NCBI RefSeq assembly: GCF_001548395.1
Contig: NZ_AP017367.1
Location: 533,001-597,000 of the forward strand
From: Leptolyngbya sp. O-77
Lineage (GTDB): Bacteria > Cyanobacteriota > Cyanobacteriia > Elainellales > Elainellaceae
Direction of reading: 5' to 3'
Length of the DNA stretch: 64,000 bases
Position numbers and translations under genes: made by a program. The notes below the pieces were generated by a model. That model saw nothing but the letters and a program-made list of their open reading frames with translations, made no database searches and had not been told where the DNA came from. Of this stretch, positions 25,898 to 36,070 are shown piece by piece. Each line of letters starts with the position of its first letter. The stretch's first letter is position 1.

Positions 25898-26560
25898 ATG
25901 GTTGATTTAGACGATGACGCGCTGCGGAGCCGCATTCTGAACTGGCTAGAGGTTCAGGTTCCAGCCTCGCGGGTGCAGCATGTGCTGGGGGTCGAGCAGA
26001 TGGCGATCGCCCTGGCCCAGGTTCATAACCTTGAGCCTCAGCGGGCGGCCCTGGCGGCGCTGCTGCATGATCTGGCGAAATACTTCAAGCCCCAAACGCT
26101 GCTGAGCATCGCGGACGAGGCGGGGCTGCCGCTCGATCCGGTAGACGAAGCCAATCCGCATCTGCTCCATGCCGATGTAGGAGCGATCGTGGCGCAGCGA
26201 GAATTTGGTGTCACGGATGCAGAGGTGCTAGCGGCGATCGCCAACCATACGCTTGGCAGTCCGGGCATGAGTGCCCTGAGCTGCGTCGTGTTTTTGGCAG
26301 ACACGCTAGAGCCGGGGCGCGGCGACACCGCCGAACTCAACCATTTACGAATGGTTAGTCAACAAAATTTAACGCAAGCAGTTTGGATGACCTGCGACTA
26401 TACCTTCAAATATCTGCTGGACGCTGGACATTTAATTCATCCCCGCGCCCTGCAAACCCGCAACTGGTTTCTCCAGGCAGATTCAGGGCGATGGCGCAGC
26501 CCCGCCGCCGAGGCATATCGCGCTGCAACTTGGTCGGCCCCAAGATTTACCGCAACTTGA
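25898..26560 (+). CDS. yqeK: HD-domain hydrolase YqeK (Ap4A hydrolase type)
   Basis: The 220-aa protein carries the HD-domain metal ligands in order: RVQHVLGVEQMA, ALLHDLAKY, HLLHADVGAIVA, ANHTLGSPGMS and VFLADTLEPGR. YqeK enzymes cleave diadenosine tetraphosphate symmetrically to two ADP. It is followed by rsfS on the same strand after a 149-bp gap, a frequent bacterial association. Residues after about 185 are a poorly conserved tail. Confidence 0.9.
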   Translation: MVDLDDDALRSRILNWLEVQVPASRVQHVLGVEQMAIALAQVHNLEPQRAALAALLHDLAKYFKPQTLLSIADEAGLPLDPVDEANPHLLHADVGAIVAQREFGVTDAEVLAAIANHTLGSPGMSALSCVVFLADTLEPGRGDTAELNHLRMVSQQNLTQAVWMTCDYTFKYLLDAGHLIHPRALQTRNWFLQADSGRWRSPAAEAYRAATWSAPRFTAT

Positions 26561-26709
26561 TTTTATTTTTTGCCCGCTGCTTCGTTGTTCATCACACAAT
26601 GCAAAACTTTGTTTTTTTGCTATTCTGCCTGCAATCTCGATTCAGCCAGTCCTGAATCTGTTTTCCTATCAAGCCCTGTCCTATCAAACCTAGAGGTACT
26701 GAACATTTG

Positions 26710-27174
26710 ATGACCCATGAATCTCCGCTAGAGGCCCTGCTTTCTACCCGGTTGGCTGCTGATGCATCCGCCCCTCGCCTCGCCGTCGAAACCGACTCCA
26801 GCAGCGATGACCTGGCGCTGGCGATCGCCCAAGCCGCCGACGACCGCAAAGGGGATGACATTGTGCTCCTGAAAGTGGCGGATGTGTCCTACCTGGCAGA
26901 TTATTTTGTGCTGGTGACGGGCTTTTCGCACGTGCAGGTGAGGGCGATCGCCAACAGCATTGAGCAAACGGTGAAGGAAAAACTTCAGCGGGTGCCCGTG
27001 CGAATCGAGGGGCAAGCCGAGGGCAACTGGGTCCTCATCGACTACGGCGATGTCATTGCCCACATCTTCCTCGAAAAAGACCGCGAGTTCTACAACCTGG
27101 AAGCATTTTGGGGACACGCCGAGCGGCTGTCTTTTGCGGCACTTCAAGGCGCAAGCACCTCTGCAAAAGGCTAG
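26710..27174 (+). CDS. rsfS: Ribosome silencing factor RsfS
   Basis: The 154-aa protein belongs to the RsfS/Iojap family. RsfS binds ribosomal protein L14 and blocks subunit joining when nutrients are scarce. The family core covers residues about 35-135: KGDDIVLLKVADVSYLADYFVLVTG, the GNWVLIDYGDVIAHIF strand and EKDREFYNLEAFW. An N-terminal extension of about 30 residues precedes it. I chose ATG 26710 over the adjacent TTG 26707. Confidence 0.95.
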   Translation: MTHESPLEALLSTRLAADASAPRLAVETDSSSDDLALAIAQAADDRKGDDIVLLKVADVSYLADYFVLVTGFSHVQVRAIANSIEQTVKEKLQRVPVRIEGQAEGNWVLIDYGDVIAHIFLEKDREFYNLEAFWGHAERLSFAALQGASTSAKG

Positions 27175-27509
27175 GGCCACGTTTGACGGACTTGAGAAGG
27201 GGCATTTAACCGGGATCTTTTAACTAGACTCTCACTGGGTCGAGTGTCCTTTATCCGGTACGGCTGGGGTTAAACAAGGTAGCGAGGAGCCTGGAAATCA
27301 CAAAAGCCTTGTGCAGCGCGACTTTCGGCTCCGCCTTCCGCCGTCTGTCTGCCCCTAGCTACACCAGATTCGTGGATTACAGTAGACTGCATTCAGGATT
27401 GTTTTCAGAATCCGATTTGAAACCAGACTCAGTGCGGATGACGCGAGAAGTCAGCACATTTCGTTCACTGTTTCCCACCTCGCGCTAGGATGCAGCCCAC
27501 TCGTTGCCC
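27175..27509. other. Intergenic stretch, nothing recognised
   Basis: This 335-bp stretch lies between rsfS and the CGLD27-family gene. I see no gene, tRNA or clear hairpin; it presumably holds the promoter of the downstream gene. Confidence 0.5.
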
Positions 27510-28028
27510 ATGAAATCCTCTCTGCCCGTCTGCCCGGTTCCCTCCGAGCAACAACCCATCAATGAGTTTCAAGACTTGCAAGAGTCCTGGTTTTTTCGCT
27601 GGGCGACGCTCGACCTCTGGTCCTACATCAAGCCGATTCTGATTCTCTGGGGCTTGAGTTGGGCGGTGTCTGGGCCTGTGGCGGCGGTCAGCTTTCCGCC
27701 CGCGAAATATCCAGCGCTGTTTGCCCTGAGCGCGGCGGTAGGGGCTTGCGTGATTCCGCTGCTGGCGCTGGTGCGGCTGACGCTGGGCTGGTGGTATGTG
27801 CGCGATCGCCTCTCCAAAGAAACCGTGTTCTATGAAGAATCGGGCTGGTATGACGGCCAGACCTGGACGAAGCCCGAAGAGGTGTTGCAGCGCGATCGCC
27901 TAATCGTGAGCTACCAGATCCAGCCCATCATGAAGCGGCTCTGGCGCACGTTTGCCATCTTTGGGCTACTGTTGGTTCTCAGTGGCATTATCTGGGTCAT
28001 TCTCTCTCAGCGTAGCTCGTTGACCTGA
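27510..28028 (+). CDS. CGLD27/DUF1230 family membrane protein
   Basis: The 172-aa protein has the hallmark CPVPSEQQPINEFQDL near the N-terminus, two central transmembrane segments (about residues 38-58 and 68-92), the family core RLTLGWWYVRDRL followed by ETVFYEESGWYDGQTWTKPEEVLQRDRL, and a C-terminal membrane segment. This family is conserved in cyanobacteria, algae and plants (the plant member is plastid-targeted), where links to photosynthesis or iron homeostasis have been proposed. The biochemical role is not established. ATG 27510 is chosen over the in-frame TTG at 27504. Confidence 0.88.
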   Translation: MKSSLPVCPVPSEQQPINEFQDLQESWFFRWATLDLWSYIKPILILWGLSWAVSGPVAAVSFPPAKYPALFALSAAVGACVIPLLALVRLTLGWWYVRDRLSKETVFYEESGWYDGQTWTKPEEVLQRDRLIVSYQIQPIMKRLWRTFAIFGLLLVLSGIIWVILSQRSSLT

Positions 28029-28035
28029 CTTCCTC

Positions 28036-28075
28036 GCGTACACGGTTGACTCGCAGCGTACACGGTTGACTCGCA
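28036..28075 (+). repeat. Perfect 20-bp tandem duplication before the asparaginase gene
   Basis: GCGTACACGGTTGACTCGCA occurs twice in direct succession (28036-28055, 28056-28075), about 140 bases upstream of the asparaginase start. Each copy contains TTGAC, so it could duplicate a promoter element, but this is only suggestive. Confidence 0.8.
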
Positions 28076-28216
28076 TCGCCTTGCTCCCAAACACCTGCCG
28101 TCAAACCGTCTTATGACACATCATGGCGTTTCTATTGCGCTAGTGGACGCAGTGTGTCACAGTCCTAGAGGCGGAAGACGCTGGACTTTATCTACCGGAA
28201 ATAGCTAAGGCCAGGA

Positions 28217-29170
28217 ATGACTAGGGGAAAACGAGTACAGACCGCAGAGCTAGAAGTTCGGCTACTGCGAGAGGGCATTATCGAGTCGCGACACTTGGTG
28301 CAGGCAGCAGTCGCAGACAACCGTGGTCGCGTGCTATCAGTTGCGGGCAGTGCGGAAACAGCGTCCTTTGTGCGCTCGTCGCTCAAGCCGTTTCAGGCGA
28401 TGGCCGTCACCAGCACGGGCACACTGGAGCGCTTTGGGTTGAGCGATCGCGATTTGGCAATCATGTGCAGTTCCCACCGGGGCACCATCGAACAGGTGCG
28501 CCAGGTGTTCAACATTCTCTGGCGCTGCGACGTGGACCCGTCGATGCTGCAATGCCCGATTCCCGAAGGCAAGCGTAGCCCCTTAGAATATAACTGTTCT
28601 GGCAAGCACGCAGGAATGCTAGCGGTCTGCCGCCAGCTTGGCTATCCCACCTCCGATTATTTGCAGCGCAACCACCCGGTGCAGACGCTCATCCTGTCCA
28701 AGGTATCAGAACTGCTGCGGATGCCTGCGGCAGAATTTATCTCCGCTCACGACGATTGCGGCGCACCGACCTACTTTATGCAACTGGGGCAGATGGCCAC
28801 GCTGTTTGCCCAGCTTGCATCGGGCAGCAGCCTGGATCTGGAACGCATTGTGCGAGCGATGACCCATCACCCCATGCTGGTGGCAGGCGAGGGCGAGTTT
28901 GATACAGAAGTGATGCGCCTCTCAGAAGGTGCGCTGGTGAGCAAGTCTGGTGCAGAGGGGATTCAGTGCATTGGCCGCGTGGGCGAAGGCATGGGGCTGG
29001 CGATCAAGGTGATGGACGGAGCCAAGCGGGCCAAGTATGCCGTCGCGGTTCACCTGCTCAAGCAGCTAGGCTGGGTCACCCCAGCGATCGCCGAAACCTT
29101 GACCGAACGCTACCTGACGCTGGGCAACTTTAAGCGGCTGGATGTGCAGGGCGACCTGACCGTCGTGTGA
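28217..29170 (+). CDS. Asparaginase, rhizobial-type (asparaginase II family)
   Basis: The 317-aa protein belongs to the Rhizobium-type L-asparaginase family, distinct from the AnsA/B and plant types. Conserved segments are SSLKPFQAMAV, MCSSHRGT, CPIPEGKRSPLEYNCSGKHAGML and AHDDCGAPTYF, the last with the Cys/Lys/Ser residues the family retains. It hydrolyses asparagine to aspartate and ammonia. It follows the CGLD27-family gene on the same strand and converges on ndhB. Confidence 0.9.
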   Translation: MTRGKRVQTAELEVRLLREGIIESRHLVQAAVADNRGRVLSVAGSAETASFVRSSLKPFQAMAVTSTGTLERFGLSDRDLAIMCSSHRGTIEQVRQVFNILWRCDVDPSMLQCPIPEGKRSPLEYNCSGKHAGMLAVCRQLGYPTSDYLQRNHPVQTLILSKVSELLRMPAAEFISAHDDCGAPTYFMQLGQMATLFAQLASGSSLDLERIVRAMTHHPMLVAGEGEFDTEVMRLSEGALVSKSGAEGIQCIGRVGEGMGLAIKVMDGAKRAKYAVAVHLLKQLGWVTPAIAETLTERYLTLGNFKRLDVQGDLTVV

Positions 29171-29351
29171 TTTTTGTGTTTTGTAGTTTTCGTACCGCGA
29201 TCGCAAAACTGCGATCGCAAAATCGCGATTAAAAAGCGGGTGGCTGATCGCTTGGCGATGGGTCACCCACTTTTCATTCCTCGTTTTTCGCTCTTCGTTC
29301 TTCCTTATTCCTTCTTCGCGCTTCCCCTTCCATTGGAGTGCGGCCGCAGCC

Positions 29352-30911
29352 CTACTCCACGGGATTTTGACGGGCGATCGCCATCAGGGCCCGCTCCACT
29401 CGCAGCGCCGGTTGCAGCATGGGGGTATTGTCAACCGAGTCATTCGCCAGCGTGAACAGCGGATTGGACAGAATGCCCGCCAGCGAGGTGAAGATTAGCG
29501 CCGTGATGATGCCTACCTGGAGCGGTCGCATTCCCGGCAGCGTCCAGCGGATCGGCGGATAGTTCTTCACCGACTCAGACATCTCATCTGGCTCCTTTAC
29601 CACCATCATCTTCACCACGCGAATGTAGTAGTAGATGGAGATAACACTCGTTACCAGACCCACCAGCACCAGCGCATAGGCCCCAGCCTGCCAGCCCGCC
29701 CAGAACAGATAAATCTTGCCAAAGAAGCCTGCCAGCGGCGGGATGCCTCCCAAAGATAGCAGGCAAATACTCAGGGCCAGCGTCAGCAGCGGGTCTTTTT
29801 GGTATAGACCGCTATATTCGGCAATTTCGTCTGTGCCCGTCCGCAGCGCAAACAGAATGATGCAGGCAAACGCACCCAAGTTCATGAACAGGTACACCAG
29901 CAGATAAAACACCATGCTGGAATAGCCAGCCTCGGTACCCACAATCAGCCCGATCATCACAAAACCCGCCTGACCAATCGAGGAATAGGCCAGAAGCCGC
30001 TTCATGCTGGTTTGCGCCAGCGCCACCACGTTGCCCAGCACCATGCTGAGAATCGCCAGCGCCGTCAGCACAAACTGCCACTGCTCAGACACCGCAGGAA
30101 ACGCCGTCACCAGCAGGCGAACTGCCAGGGCAAACCCCGCCGCCTTGGAACCCACCGACAGAAACGCCACCACGGGCGTTGGCGAACCCTCGTACACGTC
30201 CGGGGTCCACTGGTGAAAGGGCACAGCGGCAATCTTGAAGGCAATGCCCGCAATCACAAACACCAGGGCAATCACGATGCCGATGGAGTCTTCCAGTCCG
30301 GCGATCGCAATGTTTGTGGCGATCGCCCCCAGTCGCGTTTCACCCCCCGACAGCCCGTACAGCAGCGACGAGCCGTAGAGGAAAATGGCGGAACTGGCTG
30401 CGCCAATTAGCAAATACTTGAGCGCCGCCTCGTTCGAGCGGGGGTCGCGCTTCATGTAGCCCGTCAGCAAGTAGGACGAGATACTGAGTGTTTCCAGCGA
30501 CACAAACACCATCACCAGCTCGTCGGCCCCGGAGAGGAACATGCCGCCCAGCGTCGCCGTGAGCAAAATGACGATGAACTCGGCCAGCGATGTGCCCGAT
30601 TGCTCCACGTAGCGCACCGACATCAGGATCGTCAGCGCCGCCGACAGGGCAATGATGCCGCGAAACACAACGCTCAGGGTATCCCCACTAAAACTTCCCA
30701 AAAATGAAATGGGTTCGGCGATATCCCACTGCGGCACCAGCGCCACAACCGCCGCCAACAGTCCGGCGATCGCCACGTAGGGAGTCCATCGAGCCGACGA
30801 GCGCCCCACAATCAAGTCTCCGATCAGCACCACCATCAGCGTGGCAATCACAATCCCTTCCGGCAGAATGGTTCCGGCATTGAGCTGGCCGGCAAGCGTG
30901 GAAAAGTCCAT
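29352..30911 (-). CDS. ndhB: NDH-1 subunit NdhB (NAD(P)H-quinone oxidoreductase subunit 2)
   Basis: The 519-aa membrane protein is the ND2/NuoN-type proton-pumping subunit shared by all cyanobacterial NDH-1 complexes. It has about 14 hydrophobic segments and the conserved ELVMVFVSLETLSISSYLLTGY, AALKYLLIGAASSAIFLYG and AAVPFHQWTPDVYEGSPTPVV regions. The NdhF4-NdhD4-CupB module encoded at 16.5-21.2 kb would dock on a core containing this subunit. It is a single gene, convergent with asparaginase and divergent from topA. Confidence 0.97.
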   Translation of the reverse strand: MDFSTLAGQLNAGTILPEGIVIATLMVVLIGDLIVGRSSARWTPYVAIAGLLAAVVALVPQWDIAEPISFLGSFSGDTLSVVFRGIIALSAALTILMSVRYVEQSGTSLAEFIVILLTATLGGMFLSGADELVMVFVSLETLSISSYLLTGYMKRDPRSNEAALKYLLIGAASSAIFLYGSSLLYGLSGGETRLGAIATNIAIAGLEDSIGIVIALVFVIAGIAFKIAAVPFHQWTPDVYEGSPTPVVAFLSVGSKAAGFALAVRLLVTAFPAVSEQWQFVLTALAILSMVLGNVVALAQTSMKRLLAYSSIGQAGFVMIGLIVGTEAGYSSMVFYLLVYLFMNLGAFACIILFALRTGTDEIAEYSGLYQKDPLLTLALSICLLSLGGIPPLAGFFGKIYLFWAGWQAGAYALVLVGLVTSVISIYYYIRVVKMMVVKEPDEMSESVKNYPPIRWTLPGMRPLQVGIITALIFTSLAGILSNPLFTLANDSVDNTPMLQPALRVERALMAIARQNPVE

Positions 30912-31386
30912 AGGGGGTCTAGCGTAAACGGCGCAAAGTTGAAGATGTGACAGAACAAAATGACCTTATCAGAATCATGGGCAGTTAGACCAAAGCGTTC
31001 AAACAAAACGTTCGACAAAGCGTTCAAACGTGGTTTCCGATCGGCTTTCTGTGGGCAAACTGCTTTCTAATCGCCTGCATTCAGGTCAGACTCGCTCCAT
31101 TTCTAATGGATCATACCGCGCAAATCTGTGCGCTACGTGCGGCTCGGCCGATAATCCCCGTTGTTTCTCCTAATAGCCCCCAAAAGATTTCCTTCTTGTA
31201 AAATCCTTACGATTTGAGATTCCCTACTTTTCAAGGCTATGGTCTATAAGTAGAGAACAGGCATCAGTCGAACTGACTGTTTTACAACACTGCCTATCTG
31301 TCTCGTCCTCGCCCGGCCCCCACCAGATCGAAGCGTTACCGATACGTTCTCCATCTGCGTCCTTTTTCTTAGCACGACTGAGATCC
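30912..31386. other. Divergent ndhB/topA promoter region
   Basis: This 475-bp region lies between start codons of opposite strands and must carry both promoters. It contains TTCAAACAAAACGTTCGACAAAGCGTTCAAACG-type imperfect repeats (about 30995-31030). No gene is supported; the minus frame at 31224-31484 overlaps the topA start and is a shadow. Confidence 0.6.
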
Positions 31387-34304
31387 ATGTCAACTCTCGT
31401 CATTGTCGAATCCCCCACCAAAGCGAAAAACCATCCGCAACTACCTGCCGCCGGGCTATCGGGGTCGAGGCATCGATGGGACATGTGCGAGATTTGCCCC
31501 AGTCGGCGAGCGACATTCCCGCTTCGGTCAAGGGCGAAGAGTGGGCAAAACTCGGGGTCAATGTGGAGGCTGACTTTGAGCCGCTCTACATCGTTCCGCA
31601 GGATAAGAAGAAAGTCGTCAAGGCACTGAAGGAGGCGCTGAAAGAGGCCGATGAGCTAATTCTGGCAACGGACGAAGACCGCGAAGGGGAGAGCATTAGC
31701 TGGCATTTGCTGCAACTGCTCCAGCCCAAGGTGCCTACGAAGCGCATGGTGTTCCACGAAATCACCGAGGAAGCCATCCGCGAAGCCCTGCAAAACTGCC
31801 GCGATGTGGATGAGCAACTGGTTCATGCCCAGGAAACTCGGCGCATTCTGGATCGGCTGGTGGGCTACACGCTGTCGCCGCTGCTCTGGAAAAAAATTGC
31901 CTGGGGTCTATCGGCAGGGCGGGTGCAGTCGGTTGCGGTACGGCTCTTGGTCAACCGCGAACGGCAGCGCCGCGCTTTTCGCAAGGGGTCTTACTGGGAT
32001 CTGAAGGCGACGCTGGAGAAAGACGGCAGCAGCTTTGAGTCGAAACTGGTGACCCTGGGTGTGGCCGCCGCATCGCTACGGGGCAGATTTTGACGAATCG
32101 ACCGGACAAATCATCGCCGGACGCGATGTGCTGCTGCTGGGCGAAGCAGAGGCCCAGGCGCTGCACGATCGCCTCCAGTCGGCAACCTGGACGGTCACGG
32201 GGCTAGAGGAGCGGTCTTCGACGCGCAAGCCCCTCGCCGCCCCTTCACCACCTCGACGCTGCAACAGGAAGCAAACCGCAAGCTGCGCCTGTCAGCCCGC
32301 GACACGATGCGCGTCGCCCAGAGCCTCTATGAACAGGGCTACATCACCTACATGCGAACCGACTCGGTGAATCTGTCGCAGCAGGCGATCGCCGCTGCCC
32401 GAAGCTGCGTCCAGCAAATGTATGGCAGCGAATACCTCAGCCCCGAACCGCGCCGCTATGCTACTAAGAGCAAGGGCGCACAGGAAGCCCACGAAGCCAT
32501 CCGTCCCGCCGGTAGCACCTTCCGCACGCCCCAAGAAACGGGCCTGAGCGGGCGCGAGTTTCAGCTTTATGACCTGATCTGGAAGCGCACGGTGGCCACC
32601 CAGATGGCGGAAGTGCGCCAGACCAATATCACCGTGCAGATTCAGGCAGAAGACGCGGGATTTCGCGCCACGGGCAAACGTATCGACTTTCCTGGTTTTT
32701 TCCGCGCCTATGTGGAAGGGTCGGACGATCCTGATGCTGCAATTGAAAACCAGGAAGTGATTCTGCCGGTGCTGCGGGAGGGCGACCATCTGAATTGTCA
32801 AGAGCTAGAGGCGATCGCCCACGAAACCCAGCCGCCCGCCCGCTATACCGAAGCATCGCTGGTGAAAACGCTGGAAAGCGAAGGCATTGGTCGTCCCAGC
32901 ACCTACGCCAGCATCATCGGCACGATTATCGACCGGGGCTACGCCCAAATGGTGAACAACAGTCTCGTGCCCACTTTCACGGCCTTCGCCGTCACCAGCC
33001 TGCTCGAAAAGCACTTTCCCGACCTGGTAGACACCAGCTTCACCGCCCGCATGGAGCGCACGCTGGACGACATCTCGATGGGCGAAGCCGACTGGCTACC
33101 CTACCTCCAGCAGTTCTATCTGGGTGAAACCGGGCTAGACGGTCAGGTAAAGCAGCGCGAGAGCCAGATCGACCCAGCCGAGGCCCGCAGCGTAGAGCTA
33201 GAGGGGCTGGATGCAAAAGTCCGCATCGGGCGCTACGGAGCCTACATTGAAACCGAAACCGAGGAGGGGCTGGTCAAAGCCACCATTCCTCAAGATTTCA
33301 CACCGTCTGATCTGGATGCGGAGCGGGTCGAAGTGCTGCTGCGCCAAAAGACGGAAGGGCCAGATAAGCTTGGTTTCCATCCTGAAACCGGCGAACCCAT
33401 CTATGTGCTGATCGGAGCCTACGGCCCCTACGTGCAGTTGGGCGACGCGACGGATGAGAATCCCAAGCCCAAGCGAGCCTCATTGCCCAAGGGGGTACAA
33501 CCCCAAAATGTCACGTTAGAGCAGGCAGTGAACCTGCTGGCGCTGCCGCGTCTGCTGGGAATGCATCCGGAGACGGGCTGCAAGATCCAGGCAAACCTGG
33601 GTCGCTTTGGCCCCTATATCGTCCACGATCAGGGCAAAAATGGCAAAGACTATCGCTCAATCAAGGGCGACGACGATGTTCTGACGATTACGCTAGAGCG
33701 GGCGCTGGAACTGCTGGCAGAGCCGAAGGCAGGGCGTGGACGCGGACGGGCCGCGGCTCCGATCCGAGAGTTGGGCCCCCACCCGGAAGACGGCGAACCC
33801 GTGAACCTCTATAACGGCCCTTACGGCGTTTACATCAAGCATGGAAAGCTCAACGCCTCTTTGCCCGAAGGCGAGGCGGCCGAGTCCATTACGATGGAAA
33901 CGGCTCTGAAGGCGTTGGCCGAAAAAGCCGCCACCAAGAAAACCTCGCGCCGTTCCAGCAAAACTGGCGACGCAGGTACGAAGACTTCGGGCACCAAGAC
34001 GGCGACCAAAACCACCAAAACAACCCGCGCAAAGGCTGGTACGGCTAAATCCAGTACAGCTAAATCCAGTACAGCTAAATCCAGCACAACTAAATCCAGC
34101 ACGGCTAAATCCAGCACAACTAAGGCGGCCGCTGCGAAGAAGACGACCAAATCTGCTAAATCGACGGCTGAGGCTGAGGCTGAGGCAGCGCCAACCGAGC
34201 CAGCGCCCGCCAAGCAAGCAACAGCAAAATCCACGACTGCCAAGTCCACCGCCCAAAAAGCGGCATCTACAACGCGCAGCACCAAGTCCACCAAAGCCTC
34301 CTGA
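31387..34304 (+). CDS. topA: DNA topoisomerase I TopA, frame disrupted in the first third
   Basis: Type IA topoisomerase that relaxes negative supercoils. Three frames together give the family sequence: VIVESPTKAK, MGHVRDLP and ILATDEDREGE (Toprim), KIAWGLSAGRVQSVAVRLLV, then SLYEQGYITYMRTDSV with the catalytic Tyr, and a C-terminal run of repeated GRYGAYIE/GPYV-type modules. The tail after about residue 850 is Lys/Thr/Ser/Ala-rich with AKSST repeats, suited to binding DNA non-specifically. Breaks sit at 31426-31430 (A5, one extra), 31461-31464 (G4, one extra), 32059-32063 (GT/G discrepancy), 32080-32083 (one G missing), and 32230-32233 and 32240-32243 (C4, one extra each). Total length is consistent with one restored frame of about 970 aa. 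Confidence 0.92.
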
Positions 34305-34384
34305 GCGTCTTATTGACTGGTACTGTTGACTGAAACTGCCTGACGCTGAGCGGTCAGAAACGCCTAATTTTGAAACGCTTGGTT

Positions 34385-36070
34385 TTAGTAAACCCAGCGA
34401 ACCCGGTGATCTGGCTCGGTGCTGGCGATCGCACTGCCGCCGTCCAGGTAAACCAGCGCGGGATATTGAGTGAAGCGCCCCAATCCGCCCGACCACGCCG
34501 GATCGAGCGTCCAGTAAACCTGCTGTGCTGTCAGTCCGTCACAGTAGAAGAGTAGCGCACTGCCCAGCGTGTGTCGGTCTGGCTCTGGACTCGGCAGCGC
34601 CCTGGCCGCCTCTGGAGAACAATGCCACGCGACGATGTGGAGCGATCGCCCTAATCGCGTCGCCACCTGTTCTACCGCTGTGGCCAAGCGCACAATCGCC
34701 TGCATTGCCGCCAGATTCTTCGGCAGATATAGCCCGCCTTGGGTCGCCTCTGCCCAGGTCAGCCGTCCACCAGGGGCGATCGCCCCATGCAGTTGGATCG
34801 TGTCCAGCGTCCACTCGGTTTGCAGCACGGGCAGCAGGTCAGGCGTGGGGGCGGGCATGGCATCTGGTGAACCAGGACGCGCCGATTGCAGGCGGCGCAG
34901 ATCCTCCACGAGCGATCGCACGGTTGCTTCGCCGGTCTCCAGCCCCCGCCAGGTCTGCACCAGATGCAGCAGGGCCGCCCGCTGAGCGTCGGTTTGGCGA
35001 TAGGCAGCGGGAATCCGCTGGACAAACCGCAGAAGCTGCTGATCAAGCTGGCGAGCAGCATCCAGCAGCGCGGCGGGGCTGGCGCTCATCAAGGATTCTG
35101 GATCTACGCCCAGCGTCCGCACGGCTGTCGTGCGCGAATCCAGACCTTGCCATAGGCGAAAGGTTTCCGTCAGGGCATTGCGCTGTTCCCCTTTGCCCAG
35201 GTAATGCGCCGGAAGCCGCTGGACAAACGCCATCAGCGCCGGATCGAGGATTTCCAGATCAGGGGAAACTGGCTCTTTTTTCTCCAGAGAGGCGATCGCC
35301 GCTTCTCGGCTGGGCAACTGTCGCCAGTGCTGCACCAGCCGCAGCAGCGCTTCCCGCTGATGGGGATAGCCCGCGTAGTTGAGCGGCAGGCGGCGGCTCA
35401 GGTCTTGCAAGGCGATGTCCAAGCGGTCAGTAGCAGGCAGCGCGTCTGGCTCAGAGGTTGACCCACGGGGCAGGAGCGAGTGAATGGCGGCCGATTGGCT
35501 GTCCAACTTCCGCCAGAGTCGCACTGCCTCCAGCAGTCCGTCCCGCTCATGGCTCAGCCCGCGATAGGTTGCAGGCACTTGTTCCAGGAAATTCAGCAGC
35601 GCCCCATCCACAAACGCCAGGTTAGACGGCAAACCTGCCGCCAGATGGTCTGCTTCCACCCTTTGGACATAGGCTCGCAGCAGCGCCCCGCCGTCGCAGG
35701 GTTCGATCTGGGCGGCGTGGGTGTCGTTGGGCGGCGGCAGATAGCCCTCTGCCAGGGCGGTCACAAAGCGATCGCCATAGCGCCCCCGATCCACGTCCCA
35801 CAGGTCTGCACTTTGCCAGCCCTGAGCAATCAGGCGATCGGTGATGCTGCGAATCGTGCTGGCGGCGACCTGCACCTGTCCAGGTAGCGTTTCCACCTCT
35901 GTCAGCGCCACCTGGTTGGCAGGCGAGATGCCGAGGCCGACTTCACCATCGCTAAGGGTTGGAGCCTGATGCACCGCGTGGAGGGCTGCCAGCAACGGCG
36001 CGTGAACCCCAGCGCGATCGCCCGCCTGTTGAAAACATGCCCTGCGCTGTGCGGCGTTGAGTGGTTCCAT
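34385..36070 (-). CDS. Four-repeat protein with degenerate M15A-peptidase-like C-terminal domain
   Basis: The 561-aa protein starts at ATG 36070 (GGGAG upstream; the open frame extends to 36157). Residues 1-130 are helical and resemble the N-terminal part of cyanobacterial M15A-type proteins (RYGDRFVTALAEGYLPPP). Four related helical repeats of about 42 residues follow, each with the pattern F/L-x-x-x-PxxYxG...R..L...v..WRxL. In 590-frame numbering they lie at 187-228, 249-291, 308-349 and 375-416. The last 125 residues align by pattern with D-Ala-D-Ala carboxypeptidase-like M15A domains (LTWAEATQGG, LHIVAWHCSPE, DRHTLGSALLF, YWTLDP). The SxHxxGxAxD zinc motif reads D-R-H-T-L-G-S-A-L-L and the later His is absent, so it is probably catalytically dead. 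It converges with topA. Confidence 0.7.
   Translation of the reverse strand: MEPLNAAQRRACFQQAGDRAGVHAPLLAALHAVHQAPTLSDGEVGLGISPANQVALTEVETLPGQVQVAASTIRSITDRLIAQGWQSADLWDVDRGRYGDRFVTALAEGYLPPPNDTHAAQIEPCDGGALLRAYVQRVEADHLAAGLPSNLAFVDGALLNFLEQVPATYRGLSHERDGLLEAVRLWRKLDSQSAAIHSLLPRGSTSEPDALPATDRLDIALQDLSRRLPLNYAGYPHQREALLRLVQHWRQLPSREAAIASLEKKEPVSPDLEILDPALMAFVQRLPAHYLGKGEQRNALTETFRLWQGLDSRTTAVRTLGVDPESLMSASPAALLDAARQLDQQLLRFVQRIPAAYRQTDAQRAALLHLVQTWRGLETGEATVRSLVEDLRRLQSARPGSPDAMPAPTPDLLPVLQTEWTLDTIQLHGAIAPGGRLTWAEATQGGLYLPKNLAAMQAIVRLATAVEQVATRLGRSLHIVAWHCSPEAARALPSPEPDRHTLGSALLFYCDGLTAQQVYWTLDPAWSGGLGRFTQYPALVYLDGGSAIASTEPDHRVRWVY

Noticed and set aside
32292..34496. Long minus-strand frames opposite topA
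   Set aside because: Shadows of the topA coding strand; Ser/Gly/Cys-rich runs mirror the Lys/Thr/Ala tail.
34525..35382. 285-codon plus-strand frame opposite the four-repeat protein
   Set aside because: Low-complexity Ala/Pro/Arg shadow; the minus frame shows internal repeats and family patterns.
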